Source of the DNA: Intrasporangiaceae bacterium
Lineage (GTDB): Bacteria; Actinomycetota; Actinomycetes; Actinomycetales; Dermatophilaceae
DNA length: 39,436 bases
Direction of reading: 5' to 3'
Assembly (NCBI GenBank): GCA_021324575.1
Contig: JAJPIW010000003.1
Span: 1-39,436 of the forward strand
The notes under the pieces are model-generated. The model did not search any database. It was not told where the DNA came from and saw only the letters and a list, made by a program, of their open reading frames with translations. Position 1 is the first letter of the stretch. Each line of letters starts with the position of its first letter. Position numbers and translations under genes: made by a program. Positions 8,308 through 17,657 of the stretch are shown one piece after another.

Positions 8308-10041
8308 CTAGACCCTTTCGGTGACAGCGGCCGCGTAGTGCTGTTGGGAGGCGGTCGCCTTCCAACCCCACGGCTCGTCGGTGAAGTCGATCGTTTCGAG
8401 CAGGATTGCGCGGGCGCCGGAGGCAAACACGATGGCGCGGCCGTTGGGCAGCGCCCGAAGGTCGGCCTCGGTGAAGATCCGCTCATCGCGGATCTGAGTG
8501 CCCACGGTCCGGTGCCCACGGGTGCCGGTGGACAAGGATCGGTCGCGCACCTGGCGATCGCCGACCAGGCGGGACAAGTCGGCCAGGTTGTCCGCGTCGT
8601 TGAGACCTCGGCCCACGCTGAGGATGTTCGTCGCCGACCACATCTTGGTGAATCCCATACGGCCCCAGGCCTCTTCGCCTTGGGCGGCGGACTGGAGGAT
8701 GGTCACCAGGATGATGCCGCGGCCGCCGGCGTGGCTGTACAGGGCGGGTAGCTCGGGCCAACGGCAAACGTTCGCGGCCTCGTCGAGCTCGAAGAGCACC
8801 GGCACCGGGCATCGGCCGCCGCTTTGCTCGGAGAGGTCCTCAGCGGCGGCGAACACGGCCGCCACCAGGGCGCCGGTCAGAGCGCGGGCCGAGCCGGGGC
8901 CTTCCTTGGACAGCAGGTAGAGCGTGTCGGTGGAGCGGACGAATGCGGCCGGGTCGAACTGCGGGCGCCCGTCCAGGACGCCGGCCCCGCGGGGTGCGAT
9001 CCAGTCGACGTAGCGAGGGTCACGCAGGAACCGGAAGAAGCTCATCGCGGTGCCGTACACGCCGTCGCGCTGGCCCTTGTCCAGCCGGAGCAGCTTGTCC
9101 AGGTCCTTGGCCATCATCGCGAAGCCGTGGGCGCGCAGGATCTCGCGCGGGTCGGGCACGCCCGGGCCCGGCTCGTCGCCGGTGAGCCAGTCCGGCAGGC
9201 GGGTTATGGATTCGCCCCCGCGAGCCGCAGCGACCAGCAGGGTCGCAGCCAGTGAGCGGCCTTCGGGCTCGAAGTATGGGTCGACCCCGGAGGTGTCCTC
9301 GGAGGTCCTGGACGCGGCCCAGAGCGCGACCAGTTTCTCGGCCCGTTCCACCGTGGTGATGAACGTGAGCGGGTTCCACCACCACACGGCCGGCTCTCGG
9401 ACGATCTCTTGTGGGTCGTTGACCCAGACGTGCCCGACCTCGGAGCGGGGTCCACGGGTCAGGTCGTGCAGGTCCCTCTTATTGGAGGTGCTGATCGCCG
9501 GGCCGCCGTGGGTCACCAGCTGGCGTACCGCGATGCGGCGGGTCTTGCCGCCTCGGGTACCGATGATCCAGATCTGGGACCACTCATAAGTGCCGAACAG
9601 AGCCACGTGGAAAGCCACCGACCGACCCAGCGGTACCCCCACCCCCGCCGACAGCGCCCCCTTGCGGGCGGCGTCCTGGCGAGCGTCAGCCTCGGTCATC
9701 CCGGCCAAGTCGCGCCGGGATGACATGTACCGAGCCAAAGGGTCAGTCCAGACCCGGGAGCGACGCGAACGGAGGACAACCCACACCGCCGGCGCGAGCA
9801 GCCCGGCCAGCAGCACGGCCTCGCACCCTGCGGCCACGGTCGCGGTGCCGCTCCACCGAGGCCCTGTCGGGTGCTGGAGCCAGCCACGAGGCGACCCGTA
9901 GCCCAGGCCCGCGATCGCGGCGGCACCCCAGGTCAAGACCACGAGCACCAGCCCGCCAAGGAGCAGGAGCACGATCCCCAAGACGAGCGCCGCGTCCCCA
10001 CCGCCGGGCGCCGCCTGCTTGTTCGGACGAGAGTCGACCAT
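8308..10041 (-). CDS. Type IV coupling protein (VirD4/TraD-like ATPase)
   Basis: This 577-residue membrane ATPase links the relaxosome to the secretion channel. Two hydrophobic segments (about 17-45 and 72-91) anchor it. The Walker A motif is GTRGGKT at 161-167, and Walker B is in VLFELDEAANV, followed by a typical TraG/VirD4 C-terminal motor region (ILQSAAQ, NILSVGRG). The start at 10041 overlaps the previous stop as TGATG; longer upstream extensions would run through that gene in another frame. Its neighbours, the VirB4-like ATPase upstream and the DUF4913 protein downstream, are as usual in actinobacterial T4SS operons. Confidence 0.93.
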   Translation of the reverse strand: MVDSRPNKQAAPGGGDAALVLGIVLLLLGGLVLVVLTWGAAAIAGLGYGSPRGWLQHPTGPRWSGTATVAAGCEAVLLAGLLAPAVWVVLRSRRSRVWTDPLARYMSSRRDLAGMTEADARQDAARKGALSAGVGVPLGRSVAFHVALFGTYEWSQIWIIGTRGGKTRRIAVRQLVTHGGPAISTSNKRDLHDLTRGPRSEVGHVWVNDPQEIVREPAVWWWNPLTFITTVERAEKLVALWAASRTSEDTSGVDPYFEPEGRSLAATLLVAAARGGESITRLPDWLTGDEPGPGVPDPREILRAHGFAMMAKDLDKLLRLDKGQRDGVYGTAMSFFRFLRDPRYVDWIAPRGAGVLDGRPQFDPAAFVRSTDTLYLLSKEGPGSARALTGALVAAVFAAAEDLSEQSGGRCPVPVLFELDEAANVCRWPELPALYSHAGGRGIILVTILQSAAQGEEAWGRMGFTKMWSATNILSVGRGLNDADNLADLSRLVGDRQVRDRSLSTGTRGHRTVGTQIRDERIFTEADLRALPNGRAIVFASGARAILLETIDFTDEPWGWKATASQQHYAAAVTERV

Positions 10042-10259
10042 CAGCTGACCCGTCCCGTCTGCCAACGCCTCGACCGGGTCCGCACCAGCAGCACGACCAG
10101 GACCACACCAACCGCGGCCACGGCCGCGGGACAGACCCGAGCAGGTAGGTCGTCTGCGGATATCGCGACCGCCACCGAGCCGGTGGCGGCGAACCCGGCC
10201 AGGGCGGTTCCCAGGACCTCGAGGAACCACCAGACCTGGCGCCTGGCCTGCCGGCTCAT
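10041..10259 (-). CDS. Small two-helix membrane protein of the T4SS operon
   Basis: This 72-residue protein has two hydrophobic segments (about 11-31 and 42-60) and a basic C-terminus. It starts at ATG 10259 with an ATGA overlap to the VirB4-like gene and ends in a TGATG overlap with the coupling-protein gene, so it is clearly translated as part of the operon. By size and place it could be a PrgI- or VirB3-like subunit or a helper of the coupling protein, but no family motif is recognised. Confidence 0.75.
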   Translation of the reverse strand: MSRQARRQVWWFLEVLGTALAGFAATGSVAVAISADDLPARVCPAAVAAVGVVLVVLLVRTRSRRWQTGRVS

Positions 10260-11824
10260 CGCTCGCTGCCCACGCGCCGGTTGGAGCGGGCCAAGGATTC
10301 GAACGTGTCGCGCCAGTTGACGTTCGTGTCATGCGCGGTCAGCTCGGCCGGGGTCAGCATCACCCGGAACGGGGTGCCCACCTCCTTGCCGACCTTGAGC
10401 ATGAACTTTCCCCGCCCAGGTGGCGGATCGGTGGTGCCGGTTTCTGGGTTGACGCGGCCCGGCACCGACCACGACGCGAGCAGGGCTTCCTCTTCGGCGC
10501 TCATCCCGAACACCTGGTTCAGGTTCCCCATCTCCTTGGGTGCCAGACCCCCGAGGAAGACCATCTCGGAGCGAGACACGAACCCGAACGCCTTCTCGGT
10601 GGCATCGGCCGACGCCAGCTTCAAGTCGTCCATCGTGTGCGTCACCAGGATCTGGGCCAGGTTCAGGGTGCGGTTGAGTCGGGTGATGTCGTCGACTCGG
10701 TCGACCATGAAGTCCGCCGCGCGCAGAGCGCGCCACAGCTCGTCCATCACCATGAAGTAGGTGCGCTTGGGTGCCAGCCCCGCCTCGCCGAGATACTTCG
10801 CAGCCGCCACGGCCGCAGAGCCGTACGACCAGCAAACCAGCTGAAGTCCTGCTTGGAGACGGGAGTCCATCGCATCGACCGCCGAGAGGTCGAAGACCGC
10901 CGGCTTGTGCATCTGCAAGGGGGTGGTCGTGGGGTGGGCGAACACGTCGCCAAACTCCCCGTCCCCGGACAGCGCGATCAGGGCGTCGATGACACCTTCA
11001 AGGCGGTTGGAGTACCGCTCGAGCTCTCCACGGTCGTTGACGATCGCAGCCAGCCGCTCGGGCCGGGACTGGATCAACTTGAGCAGGTCGGGCACGACCG
11101 GGGTCTGGCCGGGGTGAGCCTCCTCCCACAGCCGTGGTGTGGCCGCGAGAACGCTGCGCTCATGGGCCTCCAGGGGCCGCAGCAGCGCCAGCTCGCACAG
11201 CCCTGCCAGGACGTTGAGCCGGCGGGCCTCGATGTCGGCTTCGGCCTCGAGGCGGACCCGTTCGGGCAGTTGGGCCAGACGGTCTGCCAGTGGGCCGCGG
11301 TCCAGCGGGTTCACGTACTCCACCCCACGACCAGGGGCGATGACCTGACCGCCGAGGCATCGGCCTATGAGGTCGACGTATTCGCCCTTCACGTCCGACA
11401 GAGCCAGGCTGATGATTCCCTTGGTGGCGAGCTGCACGATCAGCCGGGCAACGAAGCTGGACTTGCCCAGGCCTGGCCGGCCCAGAACGAAGGCTGAGGG
11501 GTTGTTGATCAGCCCGGCCGCGAACCATGAGACCTGGTCGGCGCAGACGATCCCGCGCCCGTTGAGGTGCGCGCCGAGAGCCGCACCGATCATCGGCAGG
11601 GTTCCGCCGGCGCTGAACGGGTACAGCCCGGCGACCTGGACGGTCGGGCCGCGGAACTCCGGCGGGCCGTCGATGATCGCCGTGGGACCGCCACCCGGTA
11701 GGTCCCAGCCGAGTCGGCCGGGCTCTAGGGGTGCGGCCTTGGCTGTCACCCGACGCCAGCGTCGCTGTTTGGCGGTGGCTCTCGCGTGCCGGCGGTGATG
11801 CTTCTCGGAACGGATCTCGCTCAT
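10256..11824 (-). CDS. VirB4/TraC-like T4SS ATPase
   Basis: This 522-residue cytoplasmic ATPase powers the conjugation channel. The Walker A motif is GRPGLGKS at 115-122, and the Walker B region reads TYFMVMDELW roughly two thirds along, followed by QILVTHTMDDL. It is shorter than classic VirB4 (about 800 residues) and lacks the usual N-terminal domain. The SCO6880-like protein encoded just upstream may supply that part, a split typical of actinobacterial systems. The ATG overlaps the preceding stop (ATGA, 11821-11824). Confidence 0.92.
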   Translation of the reverse strand: MSEIRSEKHHRRHARATAKQRRWRRVTAKAAPLEPGRLGWDLPGGGPTAIIDGPPEFRGPTVQVAGLYPFSAGGTLPMIGAALGAHLNGRGIVCADQVSWFAAGLINNPSAFVLGRPGLGKSSFVARLIVQLATKGIISLALSDVKGEYVDLIGRCLGGQVIAPGRGVEYVNPLDRGPLADRLAQLPERVRLEAEADIEARRLNVLAGLCELALLRPLEAHERSVLAATPRLWEEAHPGQTPVVPDLLKLIQSRPERLAAIVNDRGELERYSNRLEGVIDALIALSGDGEFGDVFAHPTTTPLQMHKPAVFDLSAVDAMDSRLQAGLQLVCWSYGSAAVAAAKYLGEAGLAPKRTYFMVMDELWRALRAADFMVDRVDDITRLNRTLNLAQILVTHTMDDLKLASADATEKAFGFVSRSEMVFLGGLAPKEMGNLNQVFGMSAEEEALLASWSVPGRVNPETGTTDPPPGRGKFMLKVGKEVGTPFRVMLTPAELTAHDTNVNWRDTFESLARSNRRVGSER

Positions 11825-13413
11825 CGCTGGCCCCTCGTCGTCCGGCCCTTCTTCCCGGCCGCGACCTGCTCCTTGTGCTTGCGCGGTACCCGGCCCACTA
11901 TCTGCGGGACCACTCCCAGCGGGAGTCCGGTCAGAAACGCCATGTCCTGGCTACCTCGCGGGATCCGGAGCCCGATCCGGGCCTGCGCTGCGAGGCCGGA
12001 CTTCACTGCGCGTGAGGCCTTGCGCAGGGCGTCCTGGCTGAACGCCGAGACGGTGACCACGATCCCGACCCGCACCAGCGGGGAGCCCTGCGCCTCCTGC
12101 GCTGCGACCTGGCGGGCCGCGTCCAGCTCGGCGCTGGCGATTGCCTTCTCCCGTTTGCCCTGGGTGGCTTTGAAGGTGGCCTTGCGGACGTCGGCGTCGG
12201 CGGCCGCCGCGGACGTCTCGGGCGACTCCGGGCGGAACAGGATGGCCACCCGTTTGCGGGCGATGTCTTTGTGCGGCTCGAGCATCCGCTGCAGCGTCTC
12301 GGCGTAGAACGCACCTCGGGGCGGGTGCTTCATCTGCCAGGTACGGGACACTGCAGACTCGTGCACATAGATGTCCGGCTGGACCTCGTGATAGATCGGC
12401 CCGGCCTCGGACCACATCAGTTCCGTCCCCACGCCTTCACCAGCGGCCGCGGCCAGCTGGGCCTCCTCGACGTCATCGGCGACTGAGGGGTCGAACGCGA
12501 CCCGCGTCAGATCTGTGATCTCTTGAGCCGTGCAGGGACGGACGGCGGTGCCGGCGCCGGTGGCCGCCAGCGACCCGGTCCACGCCGGCAACAGGTCACC
12601 GATCTGCTCGGCCATCTCCTGGCGCGACCGGACCCAAGTCTTCGCGCCGTCGCCATCGGTCTCCTCGACCCTGGCCGTGAGGGTGATGGTGAGCCGGCAT
12701 GTCAACGTCGGCGAGCCCACCTTGTAGCTCTCACGGATCTGCTTCTCGACGACCTGGGCGAACTCCGGCACGTTCTCGTCACTGGAGCGGCCGCGCTCCA
12801 TGGCCCGGTCCAGGCGCTGACCTGAATCCGGCACCGTCTCCACCACAACCGCCGCACCGACCAACTCCTCGATGGTGTTCATCTGGGACAGCCAGGCCGC
12901 CCAGTGGGCGACCTGGCTGTCCCGGACGCGCTTGTCCTGGCCTGCGAACCCGTTTGGGGAAGTGCTCAGCACGACCGAGAACAGGTCCGCGTGCGGCCAA
13001 TGCAGTAGGCCGAACGCGCGCCCGTGCATGTCGGTCTCGCTGGTCAGCTCGGTGGCCGCAGCAAGGCCGGGCAGCCGGCACGAACCGTCCGGGGTCGCGC
13101 CGACAATGCCCTGACGCAACTCCGCCTTGCCCGCGCGCTTCGCCGCGCGCGCCTGACGTCCCCGCCACAGCACTTGGTAGCGGCCGTAACCGTCCTTCGT
13201 GGGAAAGGCGGTGGGTGCGGCAAGGGCCAGGGCCACGACCGCCCAGACCAGGCCCGCGACCACGTTGATCAGGCACAGAAGCATCAGGATCACCGCCGCC
13301 AGCACCAGGAAGACGCTCGCGCCGAAGCTCAGCCTGCCCAGGCCAGGCATCTTCGGCTCACGCAGGTTGCCGTACCGAACCGCCTCCGTCTCGCGCACTG
13401 TCACATCACTCAT
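11821..13413 (-). CDS. SCO6880-family T4SS protein
   Basis: This 530-residue protein has two adjacent membrane segments near the N-terminus (about 29-70: FGASVFLVLAAVILML, VVAGLVWAVVALAL) and a large cytoplasmic part. It resembles the SCO6880 family that accompanies VirB4-like ATPases in actinobacterial conjugation clusters and looks like a VirB3 plus VirB4 N-terminal domain. A strong AGGAGAGGG precedes ATG 13413. Its stop overlaps the ATPase start, consistent with a one-to-one complex. Confidence 0.85.
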   Translation of the reverse strand: MSDVTVRETEAVRYGNLREPKMPGLGRLSFGASVFLVLAAVILMLLCLINVVAGLVWAVVALALAAPTAFPTKDGYGRYQVLWRGRQARAAKRAGKAELRQGIVGATPDGSCRLPGLAAATELTSETDMHGRAFGLLHWPHADLFSVVLSTSPNGFAGQDKRVRDSQVAHWAAWLSQMNTIEELVGAAVVVETVPDSGQRLDRAMERGRSSDENVPEFAQVVEKQIRESYKVGSPTLTCRLTITLTARVEETDGDGAKTWVRSRQEMAEQIGDLLPAWTGSLAATGAGTAVRPCTAQEITDLTRVAFDPSVADDVEEAQLAAAAGEGVGTELMWSEAGPIYHEVQPDIYVHESAVSRTWQMKHPPRGAFYAETLQRMLEPHKDIARKRVAILFRPESPETSAAAADADVRKATFKATQGKREKAIASAELDAARQVAAQEAQGSPLVRVGIVVTVSAFSQDALRKASRAVKSGLAAQARIGLRIPRGSQDMAFLTGLPLGVVPQIVGRVPRKHKEQVAAGKKGRTTRGQR

Positions 13414-13477
13414 CGGACCCTCTCCTCTTCCTGCTCGACGACCCCGGCGGAGCCGGGCGTATTACCTGCCCGGGCGG

Positions 13478-14710
13478 TCACGCAGCCCCCTCTTCGGGCT
13501 CTGCGTCAGCGACATGCCCTGCGCCGGACTGACCGACCCCTCCGATACCTCCGGCCCAGGAGCGGCCCCCGGCGGAGCCGCTCTCAGCACCGCCACCTCC
13601 CGGCGAGCCTGACCCCCCTCCCCCGCTCGAGCCTGAGCCCGAGGGCGGAGGCGCGGCAGGCGGGACCGCCGCGGCTGCACCTGACGCCCCGCTAGCTCCC
13701 GCTGCGCCGGTGGTCCCCGCTGCTCCACCAGTGCTCGCGGCACCCCACCCGCCGGTCGCCACGATCGCGGCACCTGCGGCGACCACGCCCATCGCCGCAG
13801 CCCCAGAAAACGCACTCGACGAGCCCATCGCCGCGGCCGGCATCAGGAACTTGATGAACGCAGGCAGGGCCACCGCCGCCATCACCATGATGGTCAGCCC
13901 GTACATCGCGTTCTGGATGTCGTTGCCGGACGTGGCGTGGGTGTTCTGGGTCATCTCCATGATCCCGACCGCGTAGATGATCGCGGCGACCGGCTTGTAC
14001 AGCGCGAACCCGATGATCAGCAGCGCCAGCCGCTTGAACCGAGCCCACCCCTCCTCGGAGGCTGTGGCGGCCGCGCTTGGCGGGACGAACACCATCAGGA
14101 CCATGAGCGCGGCCCCGCGAACGATCATGAACACGCACTGCACGATCGCGCCGATCGTGCACACCAGGAAGATCACGAACCAGAGGCCTAGAGACGTGGC
14201 TGGTTGTCCGCTCGCGAGCCCAGAGCTGATCAGCATCCTCAGGCCCTCGGAGGGGGACCGGCCGCCCGAGGCGCGTTGGATGATCCACGGCGAAAAGGCA
14301 TCGCCAGCGCGGATCAGCAGCTCAGTGCCCGCCACCACGACCAGCGAACCAGCGCCGACCGCCGACACCTGGCGCAGCAGATGGCGCGCCTCGCCCCCGT
14401 TACTCGTCCACGCGATGCGAGTGATCGCCACGGCGAAAGACACCAACGCGATCGAACCCGTTACGGGGCCGATCCACGCCTGCATCTGACCGATGACCGA
14501 CGACATAGACCAGGAGTTCCCGCTCCCGGTGGCCACCACAGGCGACGGAACCGAGAGCCAGAACGTAGACAGGAACTTGACCATGGTCACGACGCCCTCG
14601 CCGATCGCCTTGACGATGGACTCGAACGCCGACTGCGCGGCCTCCTTGGCGTAGCAGCCGACGTCTCCCGGGAAACAGGTTGGCAGCAGCGATGGCAGTG
14701 CAGCGCTCAT
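13478..14710 (-). CDS. TrbL/VirB6-like polytopic channel protein
   Basis: This 410-residue inner-membrane protein has about six hydrophobic segments between residues 60 and 330 and a Gly/Ser/Ala/Pro-rich, low-complexity C-terminal tail, the layout of TrbL/VirB6 proteins. ATG 14710 overlaps the stop of the upstream gene (ATGA); an extension starting at 14890 is rejected since it would overlap that gene by about 180 bp. It should form the membrane core of the T4SS channel. A 64-bp gap with its own ribosome site follows before the SCO6880-like gene. Confidence 0.85.
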   Translation of the reverse strand: MSAALPSLLPTCFPGDVGCYAKEAAQSAFESIVKAIGEGVVTMVKFLSTFWLSVPSPVVATGSGNSWSMSSVIGQMQAWIGPVTGSIALVSFAVAITRIAWTSNGGEARHLLRQVSAVGAGSLVVVAGTELLIRAGDAFSPWIIQRASGGRSPSEGLRMLISSGLASGQPATSLGLWFVIFLVCTIGAIVQCVFMIVRGAALMVLMVFVPPSAAATASEEGWARFKRLALLIIGFALYKPVAAIIYAVGIMEMTQNTHATSGNDIQNAMYGLTIMVMAAVALPAFIKFLMPAAAMGSSSAFSGAAAMGVVAAGAAIVATGGWGAASTGGAAGTTGAAGASGASGAAAAVPPAAPPPSGSGSSGGGGSGSPGGGGAESGSAGGRSWAGGIGGVGQSGAGHVADAEPEEGAA

Positions 14711-15462
14711 GGGTGCGGCCCCCAGGCGGTGAATCCGGCGGGGATCCCCTGCACGATCCCGCCTTCGGGGATCAGACGAGACCCGTCGATCTTCCAATCG
14801 CCACTGGTCCACACCATCGGGACGATGTTCTCGGCATATAGGCCCTGGCCGAACACGATGAGATCGACGTTGCATGCTTCCGGTGTGCAACCCGTCAAGC
14901 GGAAGGCGGCCAGGTTGGCGGGGTTACCGCTGGAAGAGGCCAGGTCCGAGAGTGCCTTGTCACGGCCTGGGCCGGATACAAACTGGCTCTCGATGACCCG
15001 CTGGCCCGTCCCCGGCGTAAACGCGGCCAAAGTGATATTCGCGGCGGCCATCACTGCGCCCGCAGGCGAGTGCTGGAAGCACTCTCTGAGCGGATCACTG
15101 AGCCTTTTAGGACCGAGCTCAGATGATGCCGGAATAGCCGCGGCGAGGAACGGCTGCCAGGTGGCGGCGGCTAGCGCCGCCACCGGGGACCCCGCCGAGC
15201 CGGTGGTGCCGTTGCACCCCGAGTCTGGCCAGCCCACCGGGCTCTGCGAGGTGGGCTGGGTGGAGGGCGGCGGCGAAGAGCTGTGGCCGCTCGAAGAGGC
15301 CGTCGCCGTGGTCGTGGATCCGGTTGGTGTGGGAGCTGCGGAGGGTGTTCCTCCACGGGTCAGCACGTAGACCAGACCAGCTACGACCAGGACCACCACG
15401 CCCGCGGCCGCGTACCAGCTGGCGCCCGGCCCGGAGCGCCCCGGGGTTTCCTGTGTAGTCAT
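14707..15462 (-). CDS. Membrane-anchored extracellular T4SS protein (VirB8/TcpC-like in layout)
   Basis: This 251-residue protein has one membrane helix (about residues 19-37, WYAAAGVVVLVVAGLVYVL), a long Ser/Thr/Pro linker to about 80, and an outside domain with four cysteines. ATG 15462 is preferred over 15555 because a purine-rich GAGGAGGAGAGGG ribosome site lies just before it and the helix then begins at the usual place. The single helix plus mixed alpha/beta domain fits VirB8/TcpC-like proteins, but this is layout rather than recognised motifs. Confidence 0.75.
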   Translation of the reverse strand: MTTQETPGRSGPGASWYAAAGVVVLVVAGLVYVLTRGGTPSAAPTPTGSTTTATASSSGHSSSPPPSTQPTSQSPVGWPDSGCNGTTGSAGSPVAALAAATWQPFLAAAIPASSELGPKRLSDPLRECFQHSPAGAVMAAANITLAAFTPGTGQRVIESQFVSGPGRDKALSDLASSSGNPANLAAFRLTGCTPEACNVDLIVFGQGLYAENIVPMVWTSGDWKIDGSRLIPEGGIVQGIPAGFTAWGPHP

Positions 15463-15585
15463 CGCTTCCCTCTCCTCCTCGCCCTCATCGGGCGACGTTT
15501 CGGCCTTGTTCTTGTGCCCGGGGTTCTGCTCAGGAACGACCCGAACCCCGGGCACACGGTGAGCAAGCCATCGACCTACGCGACG

Positions 15586-15864
15586 TCAGGCGGTGATGCC
15601 CAGCGCCCCGAAGATCACCGAGGCGGCCGTGAGGAACACGCCCGCGACCAGCGTCAGGGCTGCACCGGCACCGCCCTCGAACTGCCCATGCCGCAGCGCC
15701 GACAGTCCAGCCTTGCCCATCGCGGCGCAGAACGCCGCGATGAGCGCGACGCCCGCCAGGAACGTCACCCATCCGACGATCGTCGTCAGGTGAGCGGTGC
15801 CGGGCGGGCGGACCCCCACGGCAGGCACTGCGGCATACGCCCTTGCCATCACTCCAGCGACCAT
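15586..15864 (-). CDS. Pilin-sized two-helix membrane protein (VirB2-like candidate)
   Basis: This 92-residue protein has two hydrophobic helices (about 28-49 and 66-90) joined by a short charged loop, the size and layout of VirB2/TrbC pilins. AAGGAG stands 7 nt before ATG 15864. It sits in the T4SS operon between the lipoprotein and the tethered extracellular protein, with 90-120 bp gaps on each side, unusually loose for this operon and allowing separate high-level translation. Pilin function is inferred. Confidence 0.7.
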   Translation of the reverse strand: MVAGVMARAYAAVPAVGVRPPGTAHLTTIVGWVTFLAGVALIAAFCAAMGKAGLSALRHGQFEGGAGAALTLVAGVFLTAASVIFGALGITA

Positions 15865-15954
15865 GACGGTCTCCTTCCAATCGAACCGGCCCGGCTCTCG
15901 GGCACGGTTACCCGCCCGGCGCAGACTGCGCCGGGACGTCTTGTGGTGGGCGCG

Positions 15955-16611
15955 TCATGGCTGGACCGCCCCTTCCGGTTGGGACAGCACCTGGCTGGCC
16001 CTCCAGCGCCCATCGGGGGCCTGGGACAGCGCGACGACGACCACCCAGGCCTGGCCCGGCAGGGTGGCGCCGTTGGCCGCGTGGGCGGTCACGGTGACGA
16101 AGACCCGGCGGGCGGTCGAGGCGTTACTCACCGGGGGTGGTGGCTCGGTGTCAGGGCGCACGGTCGTCGACGTCCACCCGTGGTTGGCCGACAGGGTGAG
16201 CCACCATGCGCCACCGCCCGCGGTGAGCGCCGAGACGCGAGCTGCGGCCTCCGGTGTCATCCACCGGGCCGCGCGCCGGGCCGCGTCTTGCGGCGAGGCG
16301 TCGAAGGCGGTGTCGTAGCGGAACGTGGTTTGAGCGACGGCAGCCGCCACACTCTCGGGGTCGTCGTCCTTGACCCCGCGCACCTCTCCCCCGCGGGGGA
16401 ATCCCGTCCGTCCTGACGGGACGGCATTGGGCGCGGTGAGCAGTGCGGTCGACGAGCTGCGTGGGGACGTGGTCCCCGCGCTCCGCGGCGACGACGAGGA
16501 GGACGTCTCAGCAGGCACTGACGGGCGCTCGACGGCGCAGCCGGCCAGCAGTACCGCGACGGCGCACGCGGCGCTCCAGACAGCAGCGGGGAACGGTCGG
16601 GGCCTGGTCAT
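15955..16611 (-). CDS. T4SS lipoprotein
   Basis: This 218-residue protein has a lipoprotein signal peptide ending in the lipobox LLAGC (Cys about residue 25), a Ser/Thr-rich spacer, and a C-terminal domain (about 85-215) that looks NTF2-like, as in VirB8/TcpC proteins. The ATG overlaps the stop of the upstream peptidoglycan hydrolase (16608-16611, ATGA). It probably sits on the outer face of the membrane as a scaffold of the channel. Confidence 0.8.
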   Translation of the reverse strand: MTRPRPFPAAVWSAACAVAVLLAGCAVERPSVPAETSSSSSPRSAGTTSPRSSSTALLTAPNAVPSGRTGFPRGGEVRGVKDDDPESVAAAVAQTTFRYDTAFDASPQDAARRAARWMTPEAAARVSALTAGGGAWWLTLSANHGWTSTTVRPDTEPPPPVSNASTARRVFVTVTAHAANGATLPGQAWVVVVALSQAPDGRWRASQVLSQPEGAVQP

Positions 16612-17657
16612 GGGATCCTCCGAACGACCCAGTCAGCGGTGTCGAATGCGGAGGCCTGGACCACCTTGACGACGTCCCCCGTGTGCGGGGCGTGGATGAA
16701 GCGGCCACCACCCAGGTAGAGGGCTACGTGACCCCACGCTCCGTCGCTGGAGGGGTGGAAGTTGATCAGGACCACGTCGCCGGGGGCCATCGCCGCGAGC
16801 GGGTAGGGCTGGCCCATGGTCCGAGTCGCGACCGTTTTCAGCGCTGATGTGACGAGTTGGTTCGTTGTCCCGGCCCCGATGTCCACGTGGAACCCTTGGA
16901 AGGTGGCGTAGCGCACGAGGCCTTCACAGTCGAAGCCAACCGGGGGGCCGGCCGACCACAGGTATCCGGTCGGGCCGCGGGTGTCGCCTGCACCCCAGAT
17001 GTAGGGATAGCCCAAGTACTTCTCGGCGGCCGCCACGGCGGCCGCGCCGCCGGCGGACCCACCTGTGGCGCCGAGGACGGTGAACGTCTGCGCTAGGGCG
17101 ATGATGGTGGGGACGTAGTTGTCCGTCTCGGTGATCCCGGTCGGGAAGCCGCCGGAGGCGTACACGTTGCCCATGCCGGCGTTGTAGCCAGCCAGGGCGT
17201 TTTGGACCGCCGTCCCGTGAGTAATCCGGCCCGACTTCAGGGCGGCGTTCGCCTCCGCGAACAGCTCGCACATGAGCGCCCCCTGGGACGGGATCGCGTC
17301 GCCCGGGTCGAGGGCTGAGGCGGATCCGTTGTGGTCGTAGTCCTTGCCCCAGGTCGCCCAGGTCCCCGGCATGAACTGGGCGATGCCTTGCGCTCCCGCA
17401 GGCGACACCGCGGTGGGGTTCCAGGCCGACTCGGCCTGGATCTGGGCTGCGATGAGGGGGGCCGACTCATCGGGACACATGGCGCCGGCCTGCTCCACCA
17501 GCGCCACGTACTGCGGAGATACCAAGGCGGTGTTGAGCGTGCCGCTCCCCAGAGTCTGGAGCGCCGGTGACTGCCCTCCGATGGCACCGGCCAGGATCAC
17601 CGGCAGAACTAGCGTCGCTGCGCCGAGGCCACCGACCGCCCACGTAGCGCCCTTCAT
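16608..17657 (-). CDS. Bifunctional peptidoglycan hydrolase, SLT + NlpC/P60 (VirB1-like)
   Basis: This 349-residue protein should open the thick cell wall for the channel. A signal/anchor helix (5-27) is followed by a soluble lytic transglycosylase domain (about 50-195) with catalytic Glu76 in QIQAESAWNP and the GIAQFMPGTW motif. An NlpC/P60 peptidase domain follows (about 205-349) with Cys244 in FDCEGL, His310 in WGHVALYLG and His322. Two-domain wall hydrolases are standard in Gram-positive T4SSs. ATGA overlaps occur at both ends with its neighbours. Confidence 0.93.
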   Translation of the reverse strand: MKGATWAVGGLGAATLVLPVILAGAIGGQSPALQTLGSGTLNTALVSPQYVALVEQAGAMCPDESAPLIAAQIQAESAWNPTAVSPAGAQGIAQFMPGTWATWGKDYDHNGSASALDPGDAIPSQGALMCELFAEANAALKSGRITHGTAVQNALAGYNAGMGNVYASGGFPTGITETDNYVPTIIALAQTFTVLGATGGSAGGAAAVAAAEKYLGYPYIWGAGDTRGPTGYLWSAGPPVGFDCEGLVRYATFQGFHVDIGAGTTNQLVTSALKTVATRTMGQPYPLAAMAPGDVVLINFHPSSDGAWGHVALYLGGGRFIHAPHTGDVVKVVQASAFDTADWVVRRIP